NCBI GenBank assembly: GCA_949293985.1
Contig: CASFFN010000011.1
Span: 1-35,787 of the forward strand
Origin: an uncultured Eubacteriales bacterium
GTDB lineage: Bacteria > Bacillota > Clostridia > Oscillospirales > Oscillospiraceae
Direction: 5' to 3'
Length of the DNA stretch: 35,787 nt
Shown here piece after piece: positions 1 to 7,458 of this stretch (its first letter is position 1; each line of letters opens with the position of its first letter). Position numbers and translations under genes: made by a program. Under the pieces are notes generated by a model, which was not told the origin of the DNA, did not search any database, and saw nothing but the letters and a program-made list of their open reading frames with translations.

Positions 1-108
1 GAATCTTCTGCGAATCGTTACTGCCCCTCCAAAGCCCGGTATCGGCGGCGAGTCGCCGCAGACGATTTCGCACGGTAGCTTTCTACAATTCGTTTTTTCC
101 CTGACCCG

Positions 109-143
109 CCCGGTATCGTTTCATTGTGCGATACCGGGTTTTC
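109..143 (+). terminator. Rho-independent terminator
   Basis: A perfect 10-bp stem (CCCGGTATCG at 109-118, CGATACCGGG at 129-138) with a 10-nt loop is followed directly by TTTTC. The T tract lies on the right, so it would end a rightward transcript entering from outside the window. Confidence 0.7.
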
Positions 144-260
144 AATCGACAGCGTGGGGAAGAAATACTCCAAAAACCACAGACCAAAACGGGGGCAAAA
201 GTTGAAACCCACCACCCGAGCCAAAGCGAAGGGTCAATCTCCCGATGGTTAGGGGGGATT

Positions 261-337
261 CTTAAGGGGAAAACACCGAACGGGAGTGAGTTGTTTTCCC
301 CTTAAGCCGAACGGGAGTGAGTTGTTTTCCCCTTAAG
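261..337. repeat. 31-bp tandem repeat plus 14-bp inverted repeat
   Basis: Two identical 31-bp copies sit head to tail at 276-306 and 307-337. The left flank (CTTAAGGGGAAAAC, 261-274) is the exact reverse complement of the end of copy 1 (GTTTTCCCCTTAAG, 293-306) and of copy 2 (324-337). The same flank can therefore pair with either copy, giving two alternative hairpins of different loop size. No coding function is apparent. Confidence 0.8.
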
Positions 338-349
338 CCGGCTTCTTTG

Positions 350-379
350 CATACTTTCTTGCCGGAGCAAGAAAGTATG
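350..379. repeat. Perfect 13-bp inverted repeat (hairpin)
   Basis: CATACTTTCTTGC (350-362) and its exact complement GCAAGAAAGTATG (367-379) flank the 4-nt loop CGGA. There is no T run on either side, so this looks like an intergenic palindrome rather than a classical terminator. Confidence 0.75.
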
Positions 380-497
380 GCCCTGCTGGCAAGCATTTGC
401 AGAAAGCTGATTGGAGAACAGATAAAAAGATTATGACCGGGTGTCGATACCCACCAGCAAGTACCACCCCATCCGCAAACCGTCGGCTTGCCCCCCG

Positions 498-548
498 CTG
501 GCTCCCTCAGTCACGCCTCCGGCGTGCCAGCTCCCTCCCGGAGGGAGC
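498..548. repeat. Double-hairpin intergenic repeat
   Basis: A compact unit has a small hairpin (CACGCC/GGCGTG around TCC, 512-526) followed by a second (GCTCCCTC/GAGGGAGC around CCG, 530-548), led in by another GGCTCCCTCAG half-arm near 500. From memory, this GCTCCCTC-type repeat is scattered between genes of Faecalibacterium and other Oscillospiraceae. The family assignment is recollection, not a search result. Confidence 0.55.
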
Positions 549-655
549 TATTTTCCGTCAGCTTTTGCGTTTTCACATTGGATTTTTGCGAATTGGAAGG
601 CGAATTGGAAGTGGTTGCTGTGAATCCCTCTGGCAAAAATCAAAGATTATTGCCA

Positions 656-680
656 GCTCCCACAGGCCGGGAGCCTTTTT
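656..680 (+). terminator. Terminator-like hairpin
   Basis: A 6-bp stem GCTCCC/GGGAGC (656-661, 669-674) is followed by CTTTTT. It is terminator-like on the plus strand, although no gene lies immediately upstream in the window. Confidence 0.5.
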
Positions 681-714
681 GCGCCTGGTATCGGCACTGC
701 CTCAAATCCAATAA

Positions 715-748
715 CCCCGGAAAGCATGGGCTTTCCGGGGGATTTTCT
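715..748 (+). terminator. Terminator-like hairpin
   Basis: CCCCGGAAAG (715-724) pairs perfectly with CTTTCCGGGG (731-740), followed by GATTTTCTT. It is a strong G+C-rich stem with a short T tract on the right. Confidence 0.6.
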
Positions 749-903
749 TATTTCGGAAGGGAGCTTCCGGCCAAAACAGGGCTTGATTTCCCAAAGCAAG
801 CCGGGCTTTTCCTTCTTTCGGGGATGATTTTACCACCCTTTCCGGGAAAAAACCAGCAAGAACCGGAAAAGACTTTGTAAAATGTGGGTAAGGTGGCTGC
901 CTC

Positions 904-931
904 TTGACAAATTTCCCGCTTTGATTATAAT
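904..931 (+). promoter_or_regulatory. Sigma-A promoter of the thiT riboswitch transcript
   Basis: A consensus TTGACA (904-909) and consensus TATAAT (926-931) are separated by 16 bp. They lie just upstream of the TPP aptamer, so transcription would start near 938 and run through riboswitch and terminator into thiT. Confidence 0.85.
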
Positions 932-949
932 AGAGGACGGATCGCATAA

Positions 950-1046
950 CAAATCCATCTTCGGGGTGCCGGTGGAACCGGCTGAGATTGGGATACTTTC
1001 CCTGACCCGTGAACCTGATACGGTTTGTACCGTCGTAGGAAAAGAT
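950..1046 (+). ncRNA. TPP riboswitch (THI element) aptamer
   Basis: The conserved blocks of the thiamine pyrophosphate aptamer appear in order: GGGGTGCC, CTGAGAT, then ACCCGTGAACCTGAT near 1005-1019 and the closing GTCGTAGGAAA. The aptamer sits between a consensus promoter and a perfect terminator hairpin ahead of a thiamine transporter gene. It should therefore shut the gene off when TPP is plentiful. Class identity is from known consensus blocks; exact ends are approximate. Confidence 0.93.
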
Positions 1047-1064
1047 GCACATACAGAAAAATTT

Positions 1065-1112
1065 GTATCGCATTGCACCTTTGGACGGGTTTGCAATGCG
1101 ATACTTTTCTAT
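1065..1112 (+). terminator. Riboswitch expression platform: intrinsic terminator
   Basis: A perfect 13-bp stem, GTATCGCATTGCA (1065-1077) with TGCAATGCGATAC (1092-1104), is followed by TTTTCT. It lies between the TPP aptamer and the thiT ribosome binding site, which indicates transcriptional attenuation. An antiterminator would need part of the left arm to pair with aptamer-proximal sequence such as the ATACAGAAAAATTTGTAT region (1051-1068). Confidence 0.85.
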
Positions 1113-1127
1113 TTACGGAGGTTTCCT

Positions 1128-1781
1128 ATGAAAACCAAAACAAGAATGCTCACGGAAAGCGCTCTGCTCATCGCCATGGCCATCGTCCTGGAACTGGTGG
1201 CCAAGGCCTTCATCCCCGAAATGCCCTTCGGCGGACAGATTACCCTGGTCAGTATGCTGCCGGTGGTGCTGATTTCCTACCGCCACGGTGTGAAGTGGGG
1301 CCTGCTCTCCGGCGTGGTGTATGCCGCTCTGGAAATGGTCATCGGTGCCAAGACCGTGGCCGCCGCTTTCCAGCCGGATTACTTCGGCTCCGGGGTGCTG
1401 ATCGTCAACGCCCTTTTGATGTGCCTGCTGGACTATGTGCTGGCCTTTACCGTCCTGGGCATTGGCGGCTGCTTCCGCAATAAGATTCAGAATCCCGGCC
1501 TGTCCCTGTGCCTGGGCAGTATCGTGGCCCTGGGCTGCCGGTACCTGTGCCACATCCTCTCCGGTTACATCCTCTTCGGCAGCTACGCCGAGTGGTTCTT
1601 CACCCAGGAGGGCTTCCCGGCCTGGGGCGCGAACCTGGTGGCTGCCCTCAATCCCCAGCTGCTGGCCCTTGCCTACTCCGTGGTGTATAACGGTATGTAT
1701 ATGATTCCGGAAATTGTCCTCACCGCCGTGGCGGCGCTGCTCTTGGGCAGAATCCCCGGCATCGTGAAAAAGGTTTCCTGA
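1128..1781 (+). CDS. thiT: ECF transporter S component for thiamine (ThiT)
   Basis: This 217-residue, very hydrophobic protein has about six membrane segments. It is the thiamine-binding S subunit of an energy-coupling-factor importer that works with EcfT and EcfAA' encoded elsewhere. Recognisable family blocks are CRYLCHILSGYILFGSYAEW in the middle and YSVVYNGMYMIPE near the C terminus. Tyr, Trp and Asn residues in these blocks form the thiamine pocket in studied ThiT proteins. The start was chosen at ATG 1128 because ACGGAGGTTTCCT lies directly upstream; an in-frame extension would read back through the riboswitch and is not credible. Length is near the usual 180-220. Regulation is by the upstream TPP riboswitch. 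A hairpin terminator follows the stop. Confidence 0.93.
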   Translation: MKTKTRMLTESALLIAMAIVLELVAKAFIPEMPFGGQITLVSMLPVVLISYRHGVKWGLLSGVVYAALEMVIGAKTVAAAFQPDYFGSGVLIVNALLMCLLDYVLAFTVLGIGGCFRNKIQNPGLSLCLGSIVALGCRYLCHILSGYILFGSYAEWFFTQEGFPAWGANLVAALNPQLLALAYSVVYNGMYMIPEIVLTAVAALLLGRIPGIVKKVS

Positions 1782-1785
1782 GAAA

Positions 1786-1814
1786 AATCCCCCGAAGGCT
1801 TCCTTCGGGGGATT
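1786..1814 (+). terminator. Terminator after thiT
   Basis: AATCCCCCGAAGG (1786-1798) and CCTTCGGGGGATT (1802-1814) pair as a near-perfect stem with a tiny loop. It begins 5 nt after the thiT stop. The A/T-flanked symmetrical stem could also end leftward transcripts, which matters because a leftward glf remnant lies immediately to its right. Confidence 0.8.
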
Positions 1815-1820
1815 GGTCTA

Positions 1821-1876
1821 TCTCCGGGCGTTCTCCTTTTCAAACCGCTCCATGGCGGAGAGAATGACGGCGTTCA
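1821..1876 (-). pseudogene. 3'-end remnant of a second glf (UDP-galactopyranose mutase) gene
   Basis: Bases 1827-1876 match the 3' end of the complete glf gene (3293-3342) at 46 of 50 positions, in the same orientation. Read leftward it encodes about 17 codons (NAVILSAMERFEKENARR, stop) against NAVILSAMERFAKENA-type sequence in the intact copy. It carries one amino-acid change and its own two-residue extension. A stop lies in frame just upstream, so only the tail survives. The differences suggest a tail from a divergent allele rather than a fresh duplication. It sits beside the thiT terminator, where an ancestral glf would have ended. Confidence 0.75.
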
Positions 1877-1908
1877 GCCCTTACATGCTGTCTGAAAACG
1901 CGTTTGGC

Positions 1909-1937
1909 TTGCAATCTTCCCGTCTAAAAGGTATAAT
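1909..1937 (+). promoter_or_regulatory. Promoter of the acyltransferase gene
   Basis: TTGCAA (1909-1914) and a consensus TATAAT (1932-1937) are spaced by 17 bp, about 30 bp ahead of the start codon at 1967. The acyltransferase thus has its own promoter, opposite to the glycan operon. Confidence 0.75.
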
Positions 1938-1966
1938 AGTGCCGATAAATTCTCAAGGAGGAGCTT

Positions 1967-3034
1967 ATGTCCAGCAAACCACGAAACGGTTATATCGATC
2001 TTTTGCGTTTTTTTGCCGCCTGCGTAATCATGTATTTCCATTTTGGAAACGCGCCTTTTCTCAGATTGGATGGAACCTGGGGCAGCTTCCCCAGCGGCGC
2101 GTTGTTCGTAGAATTTTTCTTTATGCTTTCCGGCTATTTTGCCATATCCAGCTTTCACGCGTCCGGAAACCAACTTTGCATTGGGAAGTATATGCTTAAA
2201 AAATATATACATTTTCTTCCCTATACCATAATTGCTGTTTCCTTTGCCTACGGCTGGGTTTTGGTCTTTAACACCGAAACCCTGTATGATGCGGTAAAAA
2301 CATTGACCATGGCTCCCTTTGAGGCTTTTCTAATGCGCAATACCGGCATAAACATGGCCGGTTATAACGGTGTTCTATGGTATCTTTCCGCAATGCTCAT
2401 AACGCTGCCCATTATTTTGTTTGTTGCCCGGCGGTTTCCCAGTCTTTTCAAAGAATATCTGGTATGGGTCGTCCCCATCTTTTTGTATGGATGTATTGTA
2501 CGCAAGTATGGTACACTGCGTACCACTCAGTGGTTATTCAGCAATCTCCGCGCCATTGCAGGACTGCTTTTGGGTTGCAATATCTATTATTTCCTACAAT
2601 TTCTGAAGAAAGTACCTTTTTCTGCCGTTGGAAAAACCACACTTACCATATTTGAAGCTCTGCTTTTTGTTCTGATTATTTTGTTTTGTACTGTCCGTTC
2701 CTTTGAAAAAACATATCTGGATGTTTTCTGTGTCCTGCTGATGTACCTGTTTGCCATCATCGCTCTCTCGGGAAAAAGCTGGACAAATAAAATCCAAGGT
2801 CGGGTTTTGACTTACCTGGGAAAACTCAGTCTTCCGATTTATTGCAATCAGTTCAACGCTATTTCAATAATGGAAAAATATTTTTCCAACTACGATATGA
2901 AATACCAACTACTAATCTACACCATTCTCGTGTTTTCCAGTTCCGTTGCCGTGCAGTTTTTTGTGGATTACATTGTCACACCCTTCGTAAAAAAACTGGA
3001 ACAAAAAATTACTTTACTTTCCACCCGGTGCTAA
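1967..3034 (+). CDS. Acyltransferase family 3 membrane protein (probable glycan O-acyltransferase)
   Basis: This 355-residue polytopic membrane protein of about ten hydrophobic segments has the acyltransferase-3 (OafA/WecH-like) N terminus: YIDLLRFFAACVIMYFHF, with Arg14 and His25 in the family's conserved spacing, then FVEFFFMLSGYF. Family members move acetyl or other acyl groups onto sugars of surface polysaccharides; the acceptor here is unknown. The start is set by AAGGAGGAGCTT just before the ATG. It is convergent to glf and has its own promoter and terminators. Its base composition is visibly more A+T-rich than thiT or glf, and it is bounded on the left by a glf scar, both signs of acquisition. 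It most likely decorates the polymer made by the neighbouring operon. Confidence 0.85.
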   Translation: MSSKPRNGYIDLLRFFAACVIMYFHFGNAPFLRLDGTWGSFPSGALFVEFFFMLSGYFAISSFHASGNQLCIGKYMLKKYIHFLPYTIIAVSFAYGWVLVFNTETLYDAVKTLTMAPFEAFLMRNTGINMAGYNGVLWYLSAMLITLPIILFVARRFPSLFKEYLVWVVPIFLYGCIVRKYGTLRTTQWLFSNLRAIAGLLLGCNIYYFLQFLKKVPFSAVGKTTLTIFEALLFVLIILFCTVRSFEKTYLDVFCVLLMYLFAIIALSGKSWTNKIQGRVLTYLGKLSLPIYCNQFNAISIMEKYFSNYDMKYQLLIYTILVFSSSVAVQFFVDYIVTPFVKKLEQKITLLSTRC

Positions 3035-3037
3035 AAG

Positions 3038-3070
3038 CAGCCCCGTTGCGTCAGCAACGGGGCTGTTCAG
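3038..3070 (+). terminator. Terminator after the acyltransferase gene
   Basis: CAGCCCCGTTGC (3038-3049) pairs perfectly with GCAACGGGGCTG (3054-3065) around a GTCA loop, starting 4 nt after the stop. The T tract is weak (TTCAG). Confidence 0.7.
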
Positions 3071-3091
3071 CGTGTCAAAAAACTCGTAAAG

Positions 3092-3177
3092 TTTGCCGCC
3101 TCAAGCGGCAAATAAAGTCAAAATCATTTCCCGCCGTGTCACACCCCAGGATGGCTTCTCTTGCCCCTCTGGGGCAA
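3092..3177. repeat. Two short perfect hairpins between convergent genes
   Basis: TTTGCCGC/GCGGCAAA (3092-3099, 3105-3112) and TTGCCCC/GGGGCAA (3161-3167, 3171-3177) are small perfect palindromes in the non-coding gap between acyltransferase and glf. No gene is apparent here. Confidence 0.5.
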
Positions 3178-3224
3178 TTCACCTTCAGTATCTAGCGGAA
3201 AATACATCTCATGCTGCAAAAATT

Positions 3225-3253
3225 TGCCAAAAAGTCCAACGGACTTTTTGGCA
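3225..3253 (-). terminator. Terminator for the leftward glycan operon
   Basis: A perfect 13-bp stem, TGCCAAAAAGTCC with GGACTTTTTGGCA around a 3-nt loop. On the minus strand it is followed by AATTTTTG, so it would stop transcripts leaving glf. Confidence 0.75.
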
Positions 3254-3260
3254 GTCTAAC

Positions 3261-3290
3261 CCCCGCTGTCATGCACAGCGGGGGGTTTTT
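3261..3290 (+). terminator. Terminator between convergent acyltransferase and glf
   Basis: CCCCGCTGT (3261-3269) and ACAGCGGGG (3275-3283) form a 9-bp stem followed by GGTTTTT on the plus strand. It abuts the glf stop codon and gives a second barrier to rightward read-through into glf antisense. Confidence 0.7.
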
Positions 3291-4408
3291 CAGGCGTTTT
3301 CCTTCGCAAACCGCTCCATGGCGGAGAGAATGACGGCGTCCATGTCGTAGTACTTGTACTCGCCCAGGCGGCCGCCGAAGATGATGTTTTGCTCCCGGTC
3401 CGCCAAAGCCTTGTACTTGCCATACAGCGCTCCGTTTGCCGCGTCGTTTACCGGATAGTAAGGCTCGTCGCCGGGCTTCCACTCGGAGCTGTACTCCCGG
3501 CTGATGATGGTCTTGGGTACATCCTTGCCCTCGTCGTCCTTGCCGAACTGGAACCACTTGTGCTCGATGATCCGGGTGTAAGGGGTCTGGCGGTCGGTGT
3601 AGTTCACCGCCGCGTTGCCCTGGAAGTTGGGCATATCCAGCTTTTCCGTCTCGAACCGGACGGAGCGGTACTGCAAATGGCCCAGCCGGTAGCCGAAGTA
3701 AGCGTCGATGGGGCCGGTGTAGACCACCTTCTCTGCCAGGGCGTCCAGCTCCTGCTTGTGCTCCAGGTAGTCGGTGTTCAGCCGCACCTCAATCCCCTCC
3801 AGCATATTGGCAACCATCCTGGTGTAGCCGCCCATGGGGATGCCCTGATAGAGGGCGTTAAAGTAGTTGTTGTCAAAGGTCAGGCGCACCGGCAGCCGCT
3901 TGATGATGAAAGCGGGCAAATCCTTGCAGTCCCGGCCCCACTGCTTCTCCGTGTAGCCCTTGATGAGCTTCTCGTAAATGTCCCGGCCCACCAGAGAGAT
4001 GGCCTGCTCCTCTAAGTTCCGGGGCTCGCCGGTGATTTCCCGGCGCTGCTCGGCAATCTTGGCCTCCGCCTCCTGGGGGGTGACCACGCCCCACATCTTG
4101 TTGAAGGTATACATATTGAAGGGCATGGAGTACAGCTCACCCTTGTAATTGGCCACCGGGGAGTTGGTGAAGCGGTTGAACTCCGCAAAGTCCTGCAAAA
4201 AGTCCCAGACCTTCTTGCTGTTGGTATGGAAAATGTGGGCGCCGTACTGGTGGACATGAATGCCCTCCTCCAGATAGGTGTAGACATTACCGGCGATGTG
4301 GCCCCGCTTCTCCACCACCAGACACTTCTTCCCGGCCTTCTTCGCCAGGTTGGCAAACACGGCGTTATAAAGGCCGGCGCCTACAAAAAGGTAGTCGTAT
4401 TGCTTCAT
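3290..4408 (-). CDS. glf: UDP-galactopyranose mutase
   Basis: This flavoenzyme interconverts UDP-galactopyranose and UDP-galactofuranose, the donor for galactofuranose in bacterial surface polymers. The 372-residue length is typical. The N terminus carries the FAD-binding YDYLFVGAGLYNAVFA loop and the VVEKRGHIAGNVYT segment. The family blocks HQYGAHIFHTN, YTEKQWG, IPMGGYT and the C-terminal IIFGGRLGEYKYYDMD are all present. An Asn replaces the usual small residue in GAGLYNAV. ATG 4408 was chosen, with AGGA six bases upstream; a TTG two codons earlier also has a well-placed GGAGG. It is the last gene of the operon, starting 2 nt after the licD-like stop. Confidence 0.95.
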   Translation of the reverse strand: MKQYDYLFVGAGLYNAVFANLAKKAGKKCLVVEKRGHIAGNVYTYLEEGIHVHQYGAHIFHTNSKKVWDFLQDFAEFNRFTNSPVANYKGELYSMPFNMYTFNKMWGVVTPQEAEAKIAEQRREITGEPRNLEEQAISLVGRDIYEKLIKGYTEKQWGRDCKDLPAFIIKRLPVRLTFDNNYFNALYQGIPMGGYTRMVANMLEGIEVRLNTDYLEHKQELDALAEKVVYTGPIDAYFGYRLGHLQYRSVRFETEKLDMPNFQGNAAVNYTDRQTPYTRIIEHKWFQFGKDDEGKDVPKTIISREYSSEWKPGDEPYYPVNDAANGALYGKYKALADREQNIIFGGRLGEYKYYDMDAVILSAMERFAKENA

Positions 4409-4410
4409 CG

Positions 4411-5337
4411 TCAATCCTGCTCCTCCAATTCCTCTGCCGGAAGGTTGGCAAAGTACTCCTTATAGGGTACATCTGGCTCAAACGTCACAGAACCATGGCA
4501 TCTGCCATTCTTTGCGGCCACATTCTTAGGAATTTTCATAAAATTACCGTACTGGTGCTGAAGAATCTCCTTATAGAACAGGGGCGCACGCACCTGCATC
4601 CCCTCAAACGGCAGATAGGTGTAGCCTTCATACCATTCCCGGCGCCACTGGACATTATTCCTCCACTTCAAGGTCACATCTCCTACCAGGCGTGTTTTCC
4701 GGTTTTTATACCGTCCCAGAGCTCTGCGGTTGAAGTTGGCATAGAATTTTTTGAAAGGCACCACTTTGAAAAAGGCGTGCACAAGATGGTAAAAAATCTT
4801 ACCCTTCCACTTTTGCTTCTGGTAATCCCGGTCATACTGGAAGGCCAGAATTTTCTTCTGCACCTGAATACGCCACTTGAACAGCCGCTTTGCCAGCATT
4901 CCGTTGGGGATATTGTCCAGGACAAAAATGTCCATAAAAATGCCTCTGTTGATGTCCTTATTCCCGTCAATGGCAATGAAGCCGGTGGTATCGCTGTTGC
5001 GCAGCTGGGCATGGGTGCGGAAGAAGCCATTCTCCGACAGCGTGGTCTGGAAGAAATAGGGATGGGTAAACTCCTTGTCCGCAATCTCAAACAGACGGTC
5101 ATAGTCCGCTCTGGGCATGATTACATCAATGTCGTCATCCCAGGGAATGAAGCCCTTGTGTCTGACCGCGCCCAGCAGGGTGCCGCCATCCAGAAAATAA
5201 TTCAGGCCGTTGCGCTCGCAGACCTCAATAAACTTTTCCAGCATTTGAAGCTCTACCGCCCAGACCTTTTTCATGGTCTCGTCCACCACATAACCGCAGC
5301 GGACTTCCTCTTTATAAAAATCCTTGGATAAATTCAT
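4411..5337 (-). CDS. LicD family phosphotransferase
   Basis: LicD-family enzymes transfer a phospho-alcohol (phosphocholine, polyol phosphate or similar) from a CDP donor to a glycan. This 308-residue protein has the diagnostic block at about residues 49-80: FLDGGTLLGAVRHKGFIPWD followed by DDIDVIMPRADYDRL, with the acidic metal-binding cluster intact. The C-terminal half is basic. ATG 5337 was chosen because TAGGAG lies 9 nt upstream; a longer frame would overlap the preceding gene by 50 bp. It lies two genes downstream of a cytidylyltransferase/SDR pair that could supply a CDP-activated donor, and directly upstream of glf. The transferred group cannot be read from sequence. Confidence 0.88.
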   Translation of the reverse strand: MNLSKDFYKEEVRCGYVVDETMKKVWAVELQMLEKFIEVCERNGLNYFLDGGTLLGAVRHKGFIPWDDDIDVIMPRADYDRLFEIADKEFTHPYFFQTTLSENGFFRTHAQLRNSDTTGFIAIDGNKDINRGIFMDIFVLDNIPNGMLAKRLFKWRIQVQKKILAFQYDRDYQKQKWKGKIFYHLVHAFFKVVPFKKFYANFNRRALGRYKNRKTRLVGDVTLKWRNNVQWRREWYEGYTYLPFEGMQVRAPLFYKEILQHQYGNFMKIPKNVAAKNGRCHGSVTFEPDVPYKEYFANLPAEELEEQD

Positions 5338-5356
5338 GGCTTGACTCCTATAACCC

Positions 5357-6427
5357 TTACAGTTTGATTTTTTTCCGCAGAATCCGCAGGAATTGCTTGA
5401 ATCCATAGAAGTGGATCATCTGCTTTGCCAGAAATGCCAGCCGCTTTTTCCGGGGCCCGGATACTGCCAGCATGAACTCGTCTGTGGAGTTGAGCAGGTA
5501 CCGCAAAACCTCCCGCTCTCTTGCCAGCATCAGGCCGGTATCCAGCAAATGGGCATCCCTGGCCTCCACCATGTCCCGGCGCATCAGCTGGCAGTAATCG
5601 GGACGAAATTCCTTGTTAATCCGCATATAGGTCTGGTAGTGGGCACGGAACAGCCGGGCATAGTAGGCAGGAAGCACCTGCTGCTCAAACTCCGGGTGCC
5701 GGGAAAGAAACTCCCGGATAAAACCGTATTCCTCCGACATGGTATACACCTTGCTCTTGTCATGGATGGAAGAACCGGGATTGTCAATTCGATAGCAGTA
5801 GCAGGGACGAGGGATATACACCAACTTTTCCGTCTGGGCAAAAACCTGGAAGAAAAAACCGTTGTCCTGGTAGGCTGCACCCGGCGTTTCGTTGTAGCGG
5901 ATGTTGTGGGCGTTCAGGAAAGGAATGGAGTAAATGCCCGTCCAGTTATGCATGGTAAAGGAATACACTTCCCGCTCCTTGTTGGGGCAAATCAGGCGAT
6001 AATAGTAGGAAAAGTCCTTGGACATCTGCCGCACCGTCAGATTGTTTTTCCCGGAACCGGTGCTTAAGTCAAAGTAGTCCGTCCGCACCACATCCGCCTG
6101 GAACTGGGTAATATAACGATACAGGATTTCGCAGGTATCCGGCATCATCATATCATCGGACTCCAGAATCACAAAGTAGTCGCTGGAAGCTCTGTTCAGG
6201 CCGGCATTCATGGCCTTGCCATAGCCGCCGTTTTCCTTGTGAATCACCACGAAGCGGGGATCCGCAGCGGCATATTCATCCAGTATCTCTCCGCTGGTAT
6301 CCGTAGAGCCGTCATCCACACAGATAATCTCGATATCCTCCAGGGTCTGTCTGGCAGCGCTGTCCAGACATTCCCGCAGATAGTTCTCCACATTGTAAAC
6401 AGGAACAACAATCGATACTTTTGGCAT
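5357..6427 (-). CDS. Glycosyltransferase family 2
   Basis: A GT-A fold glycosyltransferase of about 356 residues. It starts with the classical PKVSIVVPVYNVENYLRECL, followed by IEIICVDDGSTD, the NGGYGKAMNAGL loop and the metal-binding FVILESDDMM. The C-terminal 180 residues are helical and not diagnostic. It probably adds one sugar to the lipid-linked repeat unit in the cytoplasm. The chosen ATG (6427) has GGAGA 11 nt upstream; an ATG six codons earlier (6445) lies 5 nt after the preceding stop but has no clear ribosome binding site. It is fourth in the glycan operon, with a 19-nt gap to the LicD gene. Confidence 0.88.
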   Translation of the reverse strand: MPKVSIVVPVYNVENYLRECLDSAARQTLEDIEIICVDDGSTDTSGEILDEYAAADPRFVVIHKENGGYGKAMNAGLNRASSDYFVILESDDMMMPDTCEILYRYITQFQADVVRTDYFDLSTGSGKNNLTVRQMSKDFSYYYRLICPNKEREVYSFTMHNWTGIYSIPFLNAHNIRYNETPGAAYQDNGFFFQVFAQTEKLVYIPRPCYCYRIDNPGSSIHDKSKVYTMSEEYGFIREFLSRHPEFEQQVLPAYYARLFRAHYQTYMRINKEFRPDYCQLMRRDMVEARDAHLLDTGLMLAREREVLRYLLNSTDEFMLAVSGPRKKRLAFLAKQMIHFYGFKQFLRILRKKIKL

Positions 6428-6450
6428 AATCTTATCTATCTCCATCTTAA

Positions 6451-7458
6451 TTATATGTTATTTTTCAAAGCCTGAATGGTATGCCGGAAGCCGGTAGGGG
6501 CGTCAAACAGTCCCCGCCACCCCAGCTGTTCCAGCTTTTCGCTGCTCAGACTGGAATTGTCCATGGGATTAAAGGCCTGCTTTTCCGCCTCCGTAGGCAG
6601 TTCCATCCGCAGGGATACGCCGCTGCTTTGGGCAATCAGCTCTGCCATCTGCCGGATGGTGATTATGGAATCTTTGTTGGAAATATTGTAGGCTTCCCCG
6701 GAAGCGCCCCGGAGCAGTACCGTCAAAATTCCTGTGGCACAGTCCACACAATAGCAGTAGGAGCGCAACTGCCTTCCCTCGCTTTTCATCACCAAATCTT
6801 CCCCGGCTGCCGCCTGATAGGCAAAAGAGGAGGATACCCGCATATCTGACTTTGCTGCCGTAGGCCCATAGATATGTCCCAGCCGCACAATGGAAAAGGG
6901 AATCCCATACTCCTGCCCATAACAGGCGCACAAGGTCTCCGCCGCACGCTTTCCCATAGGGTAGCTGGAACGGGGCGTGAGCAAATCCACAAAGCCATAG
7001 TCATCCTCCCGGAATGGCTCCATGGTATTCTTTCTGCCATATACCTCGCTGGAGGATACATACAGCAACTTCTTTACCGGGTGAACGGCAGCATATTCCA
7101 TCAGGTTCCGAATGCCCACAATATTGGCCATCATGGTATCCACAGGCTTACTTGTGTAGAAAGACGGCAGGGCGTTGCTGGCTCCGTGGATGACGTAATC
7201 CACATCCTCTTCAAAATCCAGAGGCTTTGTGGCATCGTATGCCACGAAGCACACCCTATCTCCGAACCGGGCCTGCACCTTTTCCCCACTTCTTCCGGCA
7301 GCATACACCCGGGCACCGCACGCCAGCAGCATATCCACCACAGCGGAACACACCAGTCCCGTGGCGCCGGTAACAAACACCCGGCTTCCTTTCAAAGCGG
7401 AAAAGTCAAAGGCCTGTGCGCCGGCGGCAACGTCCCGCAAATAGCTGTTATCCATCAT
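6451..7458 (-). CDS. NAD-dependent epimerase/dehydratase (extended SDR)
   Basis: This 335-residue extended short-chain dehydrogenase has a Rossmann fold motif TGATGLVCSA at about 30-39, where the third glycine of GxxGxxG is replaced by Cys37. It also has the SSSEVYG block at 135-141 and the catalytic Y166-x3-K170 pair (SYPMGKRAAE). Relatives act on nucleotide sugars (UDP-glucuronate decarboxylase, dTDP-glucose dehydratase types); the substrate is not readable. Its ATG overlaps the stop of the cytidylyltransferase gene (ATGA), implying translational coupling and a shared pathway step. That pairing suggests work on a nucleotide-linked or phosphorylated sugar or alcohol for the downstream LicD enzyme. 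Confidence 0.85.
   Translation of the reverse strand: MMDNSYLRDVAAGAQAFDFSALKGSRVFVTGATGLVCSAVVDMLLACGARVYAAGRSGEKVQARFGDRVCFVAYDATKPLDFEEDVDYVIHGASNALPSFYTSKPVDTMMANIVGIRNLMEYAAVHPVKKLLYVSSSEVYGRKNTMEPFREDDYGFVDLLTPRSSYPMGKRAAETLCACYGQEYGIPFSIVRLGHIYGPTAAKSDMRVSSSFAYQAAAGEDLVMKSEGRQLRSYCYCVDCATGILTVLLRGASGEAYNISNKDSIITIRQMAELIAQSSGVSLRMELPTEAEKQAFNPMDNSSLSSEKLEQLGWRGLFDAPTGFRHTIQALKNNI

Larger units (their letters stand above)
1..900. other. Gene-free, hairpin-rich intergenic region
   Basis: No open frame here has a convincing ribosome binding site or family resemblance. The stretch instead holds at least four rho-independent-type hairpins, a 31-bp tandem repeat and a compact double-hairpin repeat, listed separately. 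The first 108 bases show nothing I recognise. The terminator at 109-143 implies a rightward transcription unit ending to the left of the window. Confidence 0.7.

Noticed and set aside
397..880. Several overlapping short frames at the left edge
   Set aside because: They run through terminator hairpins and the double-hairpin repeat, lack ribosome binding sites and show no family resemblance.
4411..5406. Longer start for the LicD gene at 5406
   Set aside because: It would overlap the upstream glycosyltransferase gene by 50 bp and lacks a ribosome binding site, whereas ATG 5337 has TAGGAG 9 nt upstream.
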